Assembly (NCBI GenBank): GCA_047618505.1
Contig: JBLHLB010000281.1
Location: 1 to 5,684 of the forward strand
Source of the DNA: JBLHLB01 sp047618505
GTDB lineage: Bacteria > Planctomycetota > UBA1135 > GCA-002686595
Length of the DNA: 5,684 nucleotides
Direction of reading: 5' to 3'
Each line of letters opens with the position of its first letter. Within the stretch, counting starts at the first letter, position 1. Positions 1 to 5,684 of this stretch are shown piece by piece. The notes under the pieces were generated by a model, which did no database searches, was not told where the DNA came from, and saw only the letters and a list, made by a program, of their open reading frames with translations. The translations under genes were made by a program, and so were the position numbers.

Positions 1-1430
1 ATAGGTAGCCCGAGCTTGGAACCGGTGGTCTTCCCGCCGCCCATCCCCACCTGAAGCCGAGCACGCTCCACGTACTGGATCCAGTCCTTGACGTTGATAA
101 TGCCGCGCTTGATCAAGACCTCTCCGATGTGGTGCTCGGAGCCCTCAATGGCGATCTCTCGCTGCTCCTTGCGGGCTTCTTCAAGCTGACTCTTGCCAAC
201 CTTGCCGTCACGCACAACGAGATCGGCCGCGAGGGTATAGACCCGGCCGAGGTTGTCGGAGCTGGCGCCATCCTTACTGGCGACAAAGAGTGCGCTCACG
301 GGACCAAAGCTGATTTCCACATCCGACTTGAGCCGCTTGGGAGCGTGGGGCGCTAGTGGCTCTTCGTTGACGAAGGTGCGGTTGAGGCTCTTCAGATCTT
401 CGATCCAGAAGTACTCACCGTCGGTGGTGATACGGGCGTGCTCGCCGGAAACGCGTTCGTGGGGAATTCCCAGTTGGAGATTGGGGTTCGGCCTGTCCTT
501 ATCCCGCTGGCGCCCGATTTTGAATTCCGGCGTGGTCATCTCAACGATACGGCGGAGGTCCGGGGAGTCGAGCACCAGGCGCGGGCGAGCCGCTTCAAGG
601 AACGCCGTGACGACAAGCCCTTGCATGCCTGAGTCACCGGGGCCAAGGGTCCGGTTCGAAGAAAGAGCCGCTTCAACGCTGGCGGATTCCTCGGCTGAAA
701 CCTGGGGAGACAAGGACTCCTTGGCGGGAGCGGGCTTACTCTCGGCGGGCTTTGCGTCGGCTGCCTTCTTCTCTTCGGCAACTTTCGCGTCGGCTGATTG
801 CTTGTCCTTCTCGATCTTCACTTTCGCAGCCTTTGCGTCAGTCGCCACCTTGTTCTCAGCAGCTTTCGCCTCAGCAGCTTTCGCCTCGGCAGCTTTCGCC
901 TCAGCGGCCTTCGCCTCAGCGGCTTTCTTGTCTGCGGCCGCCTTTTCCTCAACGGCCTTCTTTTCTTCTGCGGCTTCTGCCTCGGCGGCCTTCTTCGCGG
1001 CAGCTGCTGTCTCTGCCGCCTTGGCCATTTCAGCCGCTTCGAGGCGCTTCACGTCTTCAGGAGTGACGGTCTCACCAACATCCACGTCGTCGTCCCCATC
1101 GGCGCAAATCAGCGTGCCCTCAAACTGCTCGGGGTTTACGACTTCGATCTCTGTATCACCGATATGTAGTTTCAGCCCAACGCGCAAGATCTCGCTCTCG
1201 CCCTTCCCCAACTCCGCCCCACCGGCGATTTTGGTCTTGTTGGTGCTGCCGACGTCAACGATCGCGAGCTTGCCCTCGACCATTTCAATCGCCGCGTGGT
1301 TCCCGGAGACTTTTCCGTCCTCGAGCACGCAACGGGAGCTTGGGTTGCGGCCAAAAGTTATGCCCTCGGCCACATCAATCGACTTTGGCGACTTGCCGGG
1401 CTCGCTAATCTGAAATACCCAGTTGGACAT
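1..1430 (-). CDS. Twin-FHA-domain protein with Ala/Lys/Glu-rich linker (3' end outside window)
   Basis: The frame opens with ATG at 1430 (MSNWVFQI) and stays open for 476 codons to the left edge. FHA domain 1 spans about residues 5-98, with GR at 27-28, SGNH at 42-45 and STNKT at 62-66. Residues 125-240 form a long Ala/Lys/Glu helix-prone linker with AAEAK pentads. FHA domain 2 spans about 282-383, with GR at 306-307, SGEH at 328-331 and SLNRT at 348-352. FHA domains bind phosphothreonine peptides (family knowledge); the Arg, Ser and Asn used for this are present in both copies. From about 395 a helical segment with LEEARKEQ and IGEVLIKRGII resembles the N-terminal MshEN module of type II secretion/type IV pilus ATPases, which also occurs in bacterial signalling proteins. 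There is no signal peptide, so it is probably cytoplasmic. The partner kinase is not in view. The gene lies 106 bases downstream of the cytochrome gene on the same strand; a functional link is unproven. Confidence 0.93.
   Translation of the reverse strand, partial: MSNWVFQISEPGKSPKSIDVAEGITFGRNPSSRCVLEDGKVSGNHAAIEMVEGKLAIVDVGSTNKTKIAGGAELGKGESEILRVGLKLHIGDTEIEVVNPEQFEGTLICADGDDDVDVGETVTPEDVKRLEAAEMAKAAETAAAAKKAAEAEAAEEKKAVEEKAAADKKAAEAKAAEAKAAEAKAAEAKAAENKVATDAKAAKVKIEKDKQSADAKVAEEKKAADAKPAESKPAPAKESLSPQVSAEESASVEAALSSNRTLGPGDSGMQGLVVTAFLEAARPRLVLDSPDLRRIVEMTTPEFKIGRQRDKDRPNPNLQLGIPHERVSGEHARITTDGEYFWIEDLKSLNRTFVNEEPLAPHAPKRLKSDVEISFGPVSALFVASKDGASSDNLGRVYTLAADLVVRDGKVGKSQLEEARKEQREIAIEGSEHHIGEVLIKRGIINVKDWIQYVERARLQVGMGGGKTTGSKLGLP
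856..930 (-). repeat. 15-base tandem repeat encoding AAEAK pentads in the FHA linker
   Basis: On the + strand the unit TCAGCAGCTTTCGCC is found at 856-870 and 871-885. Near-identical copies follow at 886-900 and 901-915, and a copy diverged at its end lies at 916-930. It is in frame and encodes consecutive Ala-Ala-Glu-Ala-Lys units of the linker helix, so copy number changes would lengthen or shorten the linker without breaking the gene. Confidence 0.85.
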
Positions 1431-1454
1431 TGGACGCTTTGAAGGCAACTCCGG

Positions 1455-1469
1455 GGAGTCGCTGACTCC
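1455..1469. repeat. Small perfect inverted repeat (6-bp stem, 3-base loop) between the two genes
   Basis: GGAGTC, a 3-base loop GCT, then GACTCC form a perfect hairpin in the leader of the FHA gene, 68 bases past the cytochrome stop. No T-run follows on the minus strand, so it is not a standard intrinsic terminator. It may be a weak attenuator, an mRNA-end structure or a dyad protein site. The ACTCC/GGAGT core is shared with the neighbouring direct repeats. Confidence 0.4.
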
Positions 1470-1480
1470 GGTGGCGGAGT

Positions 1481-1500
1481 TCGGTGGAGTTCGGTGGAGT
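1481..1500. repeat. Tandem 10-base direct repeat in the spacer
   Basis: The unit TCGGTGGAGT occurs twice in perfect tandem at 1481-1490 and 1491-1500. A third imperfect copy (7 of 10 bases) precedes it at 1471-1480. On the transcribed (minus) strand this reads ACTCCACCGA twice. A 10-base step places copies on the same DNA face, which would suit a regulator-binding site, but it could equally be slippage. Confidence 0.6.
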
Positions 1501-1536
1501 GGGATCGCTGGATTCTGTGCGATGAACGAAGAGAGC

Positions 1537-4500
1537 CTAACGACCCTCGCCGAGTTCGACCCCAGGATACACGTTCCCGTTTCCGCCAAGGAAGAGGCGC
1601 TCGCGTTCTTCGGTGTTCATGGGTCGACCACCGATGCGACCAAAGGCCGCCATTTGATTTCCGGATTCGTCCACGGCCCGATCACGGTGCAGGCCCTCTG
1701 AGATGGCCATGGCCGGACCGTGCGTTTCGTAGCTGGCGATTAGGGCTGGCCGGGGCCGGGGCGTGAAGCCGTAGGCACTGCGGCCTTCGTCCTCCGGCGT
1801 CACGAGCTGCAGAATATGCATCCCGTTCTCCCCGTCGGCCAGGTAGGCGAAGAAGCTGTCGTTGGTCATCGCCGTCTTGACCTGATTGAGGTCGCTGATG
1901 GCCCCATCTGCGGTGTAGATCTGGTCAATCTTGGGATCCGCGGGCGTCTTTACGTCGATGATCACCAGGCCCTGGGCCCCGGCTGAAACGTAGGCGTAGG
2001 TCCGGGCGACATAGACATTGCGGGCGTCGGCGAGCTCGACACGGGCCCCCGGGACAGCTCGCATCTCCGCGGGCTTGGTTACATCCAAGACCTGCAGTCC
2101 GTTGGCATCCGTCACGAAGGCGAAGCGGAATTGGATCGCGATAGAGGTCGGTTTGACCACATCGGTTCCACCGACCCTGGCGATCACGCGGGGCGCCATG
2201 GGGTCGTCAATGTCCACGGCTACGATTCCCTGATCACAGCAGACGTAGACGGTCTCGCCCGCCACAACCAAGTTCTCGGCGCCATCGAGGATGCCGTCCG
2301 GGTTGAAGGTAAGGGAGCGCTCCAGGAAATTGTTCTGCGGGTCGAAGTCGGACAAGCTATCGATGTCGACGATGACCAAGCCCTCGTAGCGGTCGCTGAT
2401 GTAAGCGTACCGGTAGGACTCATGCATGTTCTGAATGTCACCGTTGTACTCGTAGGGCGTCTCCTCGTTCTCGGGACGGTAAGTACGACTCATGGTGATG
2501 TGGTTGTTCGTCGGCAGCGCAACCGCCGTCGCGAATTTCGTCGAAACATGCGTGTCTTGCCCCAGGGGAGACACCGGTGAGGTCACCATCTTCTCGGAGA
2601 AGCCCTTGTTGTTGACGTTAGCCACGTCATAGACGCGGAAGCCGCCCTCGCCAGAGGCCGTATAGAGGTATTCGCCGCGCAGCTGCAGGCTGCGAATATC
2701 GGTGCCACCGTGGTGGTTCGAGCGCTGGAGTTCGCCCTCGTGCTCACGGTGTGCCGCGTAGCGATCGGGGTAGGCCATGCGATGCAGGTTTGACCCGATT
2801 ACCGCCTGGGGTTCATCCACTTCGGCCACGCGAACCGCCTCGAAACCATCTCCGCCGGTCCCCACGAAGGCATTCTGCCCCATGAAGTTCACGTAGTTCG
2901 TCCCGAGCAGATAGGTCTGGGCCAACCAAGCGTTGTTGTCATCCTCCTTCGACACATGGCATTCTGCACAACCGCGTGTCTCGGTCGTGCGCACGGTGTG
3001 GGGGAAGTGCGTGTTGAAGATTTGGCTCGACATGCCGTTGGCTGCGATCGTCGGCACGTTGCTGTAGATCTGCTGCCGCAGGGCATCCATCGAGGAGATC
3101 ATCACCGCCGAGGAGGAACGCACGGGGGCGATCACGTTGCCCTTTACGTTTCCGGCGACGCCGAGCATGAACTCCGAATCACGCACAACCTGGGGGTTGT
3201 AGGTCGCGTAGTTGCGCAGGACATTGCCTTCAAAGTGGTGCTGTTCCGTTTTCCAGTTAGCCTGCTGCGGAAGGTGGCAACCAAAGCAGGAGGTGATCCA
3301 TGCGGAGTGACAGGCGTAGCACTCAAGCTTGTCCCCGCCGTGGGCTAGACCATCGTCGGTACTCGCCTGGCCGTGGGCGTAGTCGGCCTTCTCTGTAGTT
3401 CCTGTTCCGACGCCGTCCGCGTCGATTGTCACGACGGGCATGGTCCACTTGAGCTCCTTGTAGAGCATGGAACGCTGAATGATGTCGCCATTGGGCAGGC
3501 GCTCGAAACGAGGCTTGGACCAAGGCGTCTCTGGCGCACCGCGCCCAGAGAGCGAATCCCCACCGGCCGCAGCTGGCCCGCTGGTTACGAGGGTCGGCTG
3601 GTTCTCCAGCGAGCCGTGGCAATCCTGGCAACGGATCTCGACGGCGGCCTGGTACTCGGAATAGAGCTTGCCGTCACCGTGGGAGTCCTGGGAGAAGTGG
3701 CAGTCGACGCAGTGCATGCCCCGCTCGGCATGGATGTCCTTCAGGTGCACCGCACGGCCTTCCTTGGGAGCGAAGGCGCCGGCTAGGATTTCCGCACCGG
3801 AAGGGTCGGAGCCAAGCTCCGCCAGGGCGCCCTCGAACTTATTCGAGTCGTAGGGCACTGCGTTGCCCTCGCTGTCCAAGAGGTTGCCCTCGTGGTCCAT
3901 CTTGAAGGCACCACGGAAGATCCAACCGTGGCCGTGGTAGTCGGCGAACTGCGTGTCGTCGAGCTCGGGGTTCATGTACGCGACATCATCCAGGAACTCG
4001 CGCTCGCCCCAGAGTCCACGACCCGCGGCCCCTTCGGGGTTGCGATCAAAGCGCTCAAAGAGCTCCGCTGCCGAGGGATACTGCTCCTCTTCCGGCCACA
4101 TGTCCTGGGCGTCCGACTCGTAGTTCCACATGGTGAACCCCAGGTAGGAGTTCACGAATGAGTTCGGCTGATGGTGGTGGCAGGTCATGCACTGGCTCGA
4201 GGGAATCGAGCGCGTGAACTTGTGCTGCAGGGGGTGTCCCTCAGAGTCCGTGGGCATGACCGGGTCGGCGGCCACGGGGTCACCCCAGGGGTCGGTGCTA
4301 ATGTTCCCGGTGCCGGTGTTGCCGTACTTGGCATAGGGACCGGAAGCCACCGGGTCGCGGTCGTTGGCATAGACCACGTGACAGGCTGTGCAGCCCGAAG
4401 AACGGAAATCGCCCGGCTGATCATTGGTGCCCATGAAGGACAGAAGAGGGTCATTCAGGCGCGTCTTGAAGACGTTTAGAAGCGTCAAGTCGACACGGTT

Positions 4501-5400
4501 CAGTGTTCCTAAGCCACGGTCGGAAAGCCGGTTGTTGGGGCGACCCGGATCCTCAAACTTGTCGGGGATACCGACCAAGGGAACCGGCAAGCCGTTGAAG
4601 CCCAGTGCGGCGGTACCCAGGCGGCTGCCCTTCTCGAAGACACGGAAGATGTTTGCGGTTTGGCCCACCTCGAAGTGCGGCGGCGGGAAGATCGCGCCGA
4701 GGACACCACGGGCAGCTTCTTCCTCGGTGGGAGCGGGAACCGTGAAGACAGCCTGGGCAACCCCCTCGGGGCTGTAGGACTCGCCGAGGATCGAGGCCTT
4801 GTTCTGCAGGATCCCATTGGCATAAGGCGCAACACCGTAGAAGTGCGACCCGGTTGTCATGATCGACTTGGCGACGTGCAGCGCGTGGCTCGGGTGACAA
4901 GTACCGCAGGCCTCATTGGAAACACGCAGATCGCCGGGATTGACGAAGCGGATCCACTCCAGCTTTTCGTCATTGAGCAGGGTATATGAGCCCGCCGGAT
5001 TCGCGCCGTCCGCGGGCCACTTCGCCTTGTACATCGCTGCTGGGTGACCCTCTTCCTTCTCACTGGCCAGTCCGTCACCGCCATGACAGTCGATACAGCC
5101 CATCTGCAGCAGTTCGCCGTGGGGATCCCCCACTCCTTCGTGACAGCTCATGCAGCCAGCGTTAGCCGCATCGCGCATGGCGATCACATCGTCTGTTGCC
5201 GATAGCAAGGAGACCTCCCGGCCCCCTAGCTCAGCAACAGCCTCGGTGACGTTGTGCTCCACGAAAGGAGTCCACTCACGCTGCTCTGCACATCCCCAGA
5301 CGACCGCCAGGGCGACGGCCCCCGTCAGGAGGGAGGTGCCCAGGAAGACGCGTTCCTGAGACTGGGGTGCGCCCAACTGCTCTTGTTGCTTACCGTTCAT
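1537..5400 (-). CDS. Exported decahaem c-type cytochrome with C-terminal LVIVD beta-propeller
   Basis: The protein has 1287 residues from the ATG at 5400; a GTG at 5403 would add one residue. Residues 1-17 are polar, 18-36 are a hydrophobic signal segment, and Cys37 (VVWGC) could be a lipoprotein Cys, although Trp at -2 is atypical; cleavage after Ala38 is an alternative. Ten CXXCH motifs follow, with first Cys at 83, 102, 165, 337, 404, 564, 591, 694, 705 and 811, each binding covalent haem c in the classical way. Many extra His residues (HALH near 172, HH at 409-410, HFPHTV at 798-803) could be distal ligands. From about 900 to 1206 come six G-[hydrophobic]-x-[hydrophobic]-x-D blade ends (920, 1007, 1058, 1101, 1144, 1193), such as GLVIVD and GLVIID, typical of LVIVD-repeat propellers. 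The cytochrome should act in the periplasm or at the outer membrane in electron transfer; donor and acceptor are unknown. It overlaps the upstream barrel gene by one base. It matches none of the named cytochromes I know (MtrA/MtrC, OmcB, OmcS) in layout. The cytochrome call is firm; the physiological role is inference. Confidence 0.95.
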   Translation of the reverse strand: MNGKQQEQLGAPQSQERVFLGTSLLTGAVALAVVWGCAEQREWTPFVEHNVTEAVAELGGREVSLLSATDDVIAMRDAANAGCMSCHEGVGDPHGELLQMGCIDCHGGDGLASEKEEGHPAAMYKAKWPADGANPAGSYTLLNDEKLEWIRFVNPGDLRVSNEACGTCHPSHALHVAKSIMTTGSHFYGVAPYANGILQNKASILGESYSPEGVAQAVFTVPAPTEEEAARGVLGAIFPPPHFEVGQTANIFRVFEKGSRLGTAALGFNGLPVPLVGIPDKFEDPGRPNNRLSDRGLGTLNRVDLTLLNVFKTRLNDPLLSFMGTNDQPGDFRSSGCTACHVVYANDRDPVASGPYAKYGNTGTGNISTDPWGDPVAADPVMPTDSEGHPLQHKFTRSIPSSQCMTCHHHQPNSFVNSYLGFTMWNYESDAQDMWPEEEQYPSAAELFERFDRNPEGAAGRGLWGEREFLDDVAYMNPELDDTQFADYHGHGWIFRGAFKMDHEGNLLDSEGNAVPYDSNKFEGALAELGSDPSGAEILAGAFAPKEGRAVHLKDIHAERGMHCVDCHFSQDSHGDGKLYSEYQAAVEIRCQDCHGSLENQPTLVTSGPAAAGGDSLSGRGAPETPWSKPRFERLPNGDIIQRSMLYKELKWTMPVVTIDADGVGTGTTEKADYAHGQASTDDGLAHGGDKLECYACHSAWITSCFGCHLPQQANWKTEQHHFEGNVLRNYATYNPQVVRDSEFMLGVAGNVKGNVIAPVRSSSAVMISSMDALRQQIYSNVPTIAANGMSSQIFNTHFPHTVRTTETRGCAECHVSKEDDNNAWLAQTYLLGTNYVNFMGQNAFVGTGGDGFEAVRVAEVDEPQAVIGSNLHRMAYPDRYAAHREHEGELQRSNHHGGTDIRSLQLRGEYLYTASGEGGFRVYDVANVNNKGFSEKMVTSPVSPLGQDTHVSTKFATAVALPTNNHITMSRTYRPENEETPYEYNGDIQNMHESYRYAYISDRYEGLVIVDIDSLSDFDPQNNFLERSLTFNPDGILDGAENLVVAGETVYVCCDQGIVAVDIDDPMAPRVIARVGGTDVVKPTSIAIQFRFAFVTDANGLQVLDVTKPAEMRAVPGARVELADARNVYVARTYAYVSAGAQGLVIIDVKTPADPKIDQIYTADGAISDLNQVKTAMTNDSFFAYLADGENGMHILQLVTPEDEGRSAYGFTPRPRPALIASYETHGPAMAISEGLHRDRAVDESGNQMAAFGRIGGRPMNTEERERLFLGGNGNVYPGVELGEGR
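1807..2643 (-). repeat. LVIVD-type beta-propeller repeats encoded in the 3' third of the cytochrome gene
   Basis: Six blade-ending motifs can be read: GFRVYD (about residue 920), GLVIVD (1007), GIVAVD (1058), GLQVLD (1101), GLVIID (1144) and GMHILQ (1193). Each is preceded by an A/V-Y-[VI]-[SA]-type strand, such as YAYVSAG or FAFVTDA. Steps are 51, 43, 43 and 49 residues, but 87 between the first and second, enough for one degenerate or inserted blade, so six or seven blades are possible. LVIVD propellers are cell-surface or periplasmic modules of mostly undefined ligand (family knowledge). The repeats are diverged at DNA level, so this is protein repetition rather than a recent duplication. 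Confidence 0.85.
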
Positions 5401-5684
5401 CACCAGGTCACCGTGACATTGAAGAAGTTTTGGTACTGCGGCTCATCCGTCTGATAGATGCGCGCGTAGCCGTCGGAGGGAAAGAGAATCGACGTGCCGA
5501 CCCCAAGGAGAACGTGGTTGTTGAAGAGCGGACGGTACTGGAGGCCAAAATAGATCTCGGTACCGATTTCTTTTTCGACGTCAGGCAGTTCGAGGAAGGT
5601 CTCCAGTGTCGCTGACTCCTGGAAGCGCAGGTAGTTGAAGCCGATCTGGGAACGGGTCGTCGGAGTGATCTCTACGTCAACGGC
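5400..5684 (-). CDS. C-terminal end of an outer-membrane beta-barrel-like protein (5' part outside window)
   Basis: The frame is open from the right edge to a TGA at 5402-5400, giving 94 visible residues. The segment alternates polar and hydrophobic residues as in amphipathic beta strands, for example IGTEIYFGLQYRPLF, then HVLLGVGTSILFP, and a last strand FNVTVTW. Ending in an aromatic residue (Trp) on an amphipathic strand matches the C-terminal signal read by the BAM machinery in outer-membrane barrels (family knowledge). The pattern of acidic strand, NNHVLLG strand and short loop resembles the ends of alginate-export-like or porin-like barrels, but the family cannot be fixed from 94 residues. 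Its stop overlaps the start of the decahaem cytochrome by one base, so the two are probably co-translated and may form a porin-cytochrome pair (inference). It has no CXXCH motif in the visible part. It could instead be another kind of outer-membrane beta protein. Confidence 0.75.
   Translation of the reverse strand, partial: AVDVEITPTTRSQIGFNYLRFQESATLETFLELPDVEKEIGTEIYFGLQYRPLFNNHVLLGVGTSILFPSDGYARIYQTDEPQYQNFFNVTVTW
5408..5412 (-). promoter_or_regulatory. Probable ribosome binding site (GGTGA) for the cytochrome gene, inside the barrel gene
   Basis: The minus strand reads GGTGA here, which pairs with the GGAGGTGA-complementary tail of 16S rRNA. It lies 7 bases before the ATG at 5400 and only 4 before an in-frame GTG at 5403. 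The spacing favours the ATG start. The site lies inside the last codons of the upstream barrel gene, as expected for coupled translation. Confidence 0.45.

Larger units (their letters stand above)
1431..1536. other. 106-base intergenic spacer between cytochrome and FHA genes
   Basis: This is the only non-coding stretch in the window. It holds short direct repeats and a small hairpin, listed separately. On the minus strand I see no convincing -35/-10 pair and no Shine-Dalgarno sequence at normal distance from the FHA start: the nearest GGAG ends 18 bases before the ATG. The FHA gene may be translated with a weak or absent ribosome binding site, or read through from the cytochrome gene. Confidence 0.6.

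Noticed and set aside
23..45. Walker A-like GGGKTT near the left edge in the FHA protein
   Set aside because: The Gly required five residues before the final Gly-Lys is a Val, and no Walker B or ATPase context is visible.
856..930. CRISPR-like array from the regular 15-base repeats
   Set aside because: The units are contiguous without spacers, lie in frame within a coding region and encode a helix linker.
253..1413. Long 386-codon plus-strand open frame opposite the FHA gene
   Set aside because: Its product is a Ser/Ala/Phe-rich low-complexity chain mirroring the AAEAK linker, whereas the minus strand gives two recognisable FHA domains. It is an antisense shadow of a high-GC repetitive gene.
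1446..1448. In-frame TTG as alternative start of the FHA gene
   Set aside because: The nearby GGAG abuts it with no spacing, and the ATG at 1430 begins directly at the first FHA strand as usual.
1451..1471. Intrinsic terminator after the cytochrome gene
   Set aside because: The hairpin has a short stem and the following minus-strand bases contain no T-run, so I list it only as an inverted repeat.
2131..2580. Plus-strand open frame of 149 codons within the cytochrome gene
   Set aside because: It lies fully opposite the propeller-coding region, has no recognisable domain, and is expected from high-GC codon bias.
3373..3786. Plus-strand open frame of 137 codons within the cytochrome gene
   Set aside because: It overlaps haem motifs 6 and 7 of the minus-strand gene in an antisense frame and shows no family features.
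5401..5403. GTG start one codon before the ATG of the cytochrome gene
   Set aside because: It is possible (4-base GTGA overlap), but the GGTGA site is only 4 bases away, against 7 for the ATG, so ATG is preferred. The protein differs by one residue only.

Overview
The window carries three genes, all on the minus strand, so biological order runs from high to low coordinates: (1) the last 94 codons of an outer-membrane beta-barrel-like protein (5684 to 5400, start outside the window); (2) a complete, very large exported c-type cytochrome with ten CXXCH haem-binding motifs followed by a C-terminal LVIVD-type beta-propeller (5400 to 1537); and (3) a twin-FHA-domain protein with an Ala/Lys/Glu-rich linker (from 1430, running off the left edge). 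Apart from a 106-base gap at 1431-1536 the window is entirely coding. No RNA gene, insertion sequence, CRISPR array or origin was seen.

Organism: high-GC coding sequence, a barrel-like protein ending in an aromatic residue, a multihaem cytochrome with an export signal and FHA signalling together point to a diderm environmental bacterium with cytochrome c maturation. Planctomycetota, Myxococcota, Acidobacteriota or a related uncultured lineage would all fit. The window has no phylogenetic marker, so this is inference only.

How the genes may work together: the barrel and cytochrome genes overlap by one base (TGATG), the arrangement of translationally coupled partners. A barrel next to a decahaem cytochrome recalls porin-cytochrome conduits, which carry electrons across the outer membrane. 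The working model is a haem wire associated with a barrel, with the propeller as a docking or substrate-facing module. The FHA gene follows on the same strand after a repeat-containing spacer. It may be an unrelated phospho-signalling or scaffold protein rather than part of the electron-transfer unit.

The most noteworthy item is the single-chain fusion of about 815 residues of decahaem cytochrome to about 310 residues of LVIVD propeller, coupled to a barrel gene. I do not recognise it as a named system.
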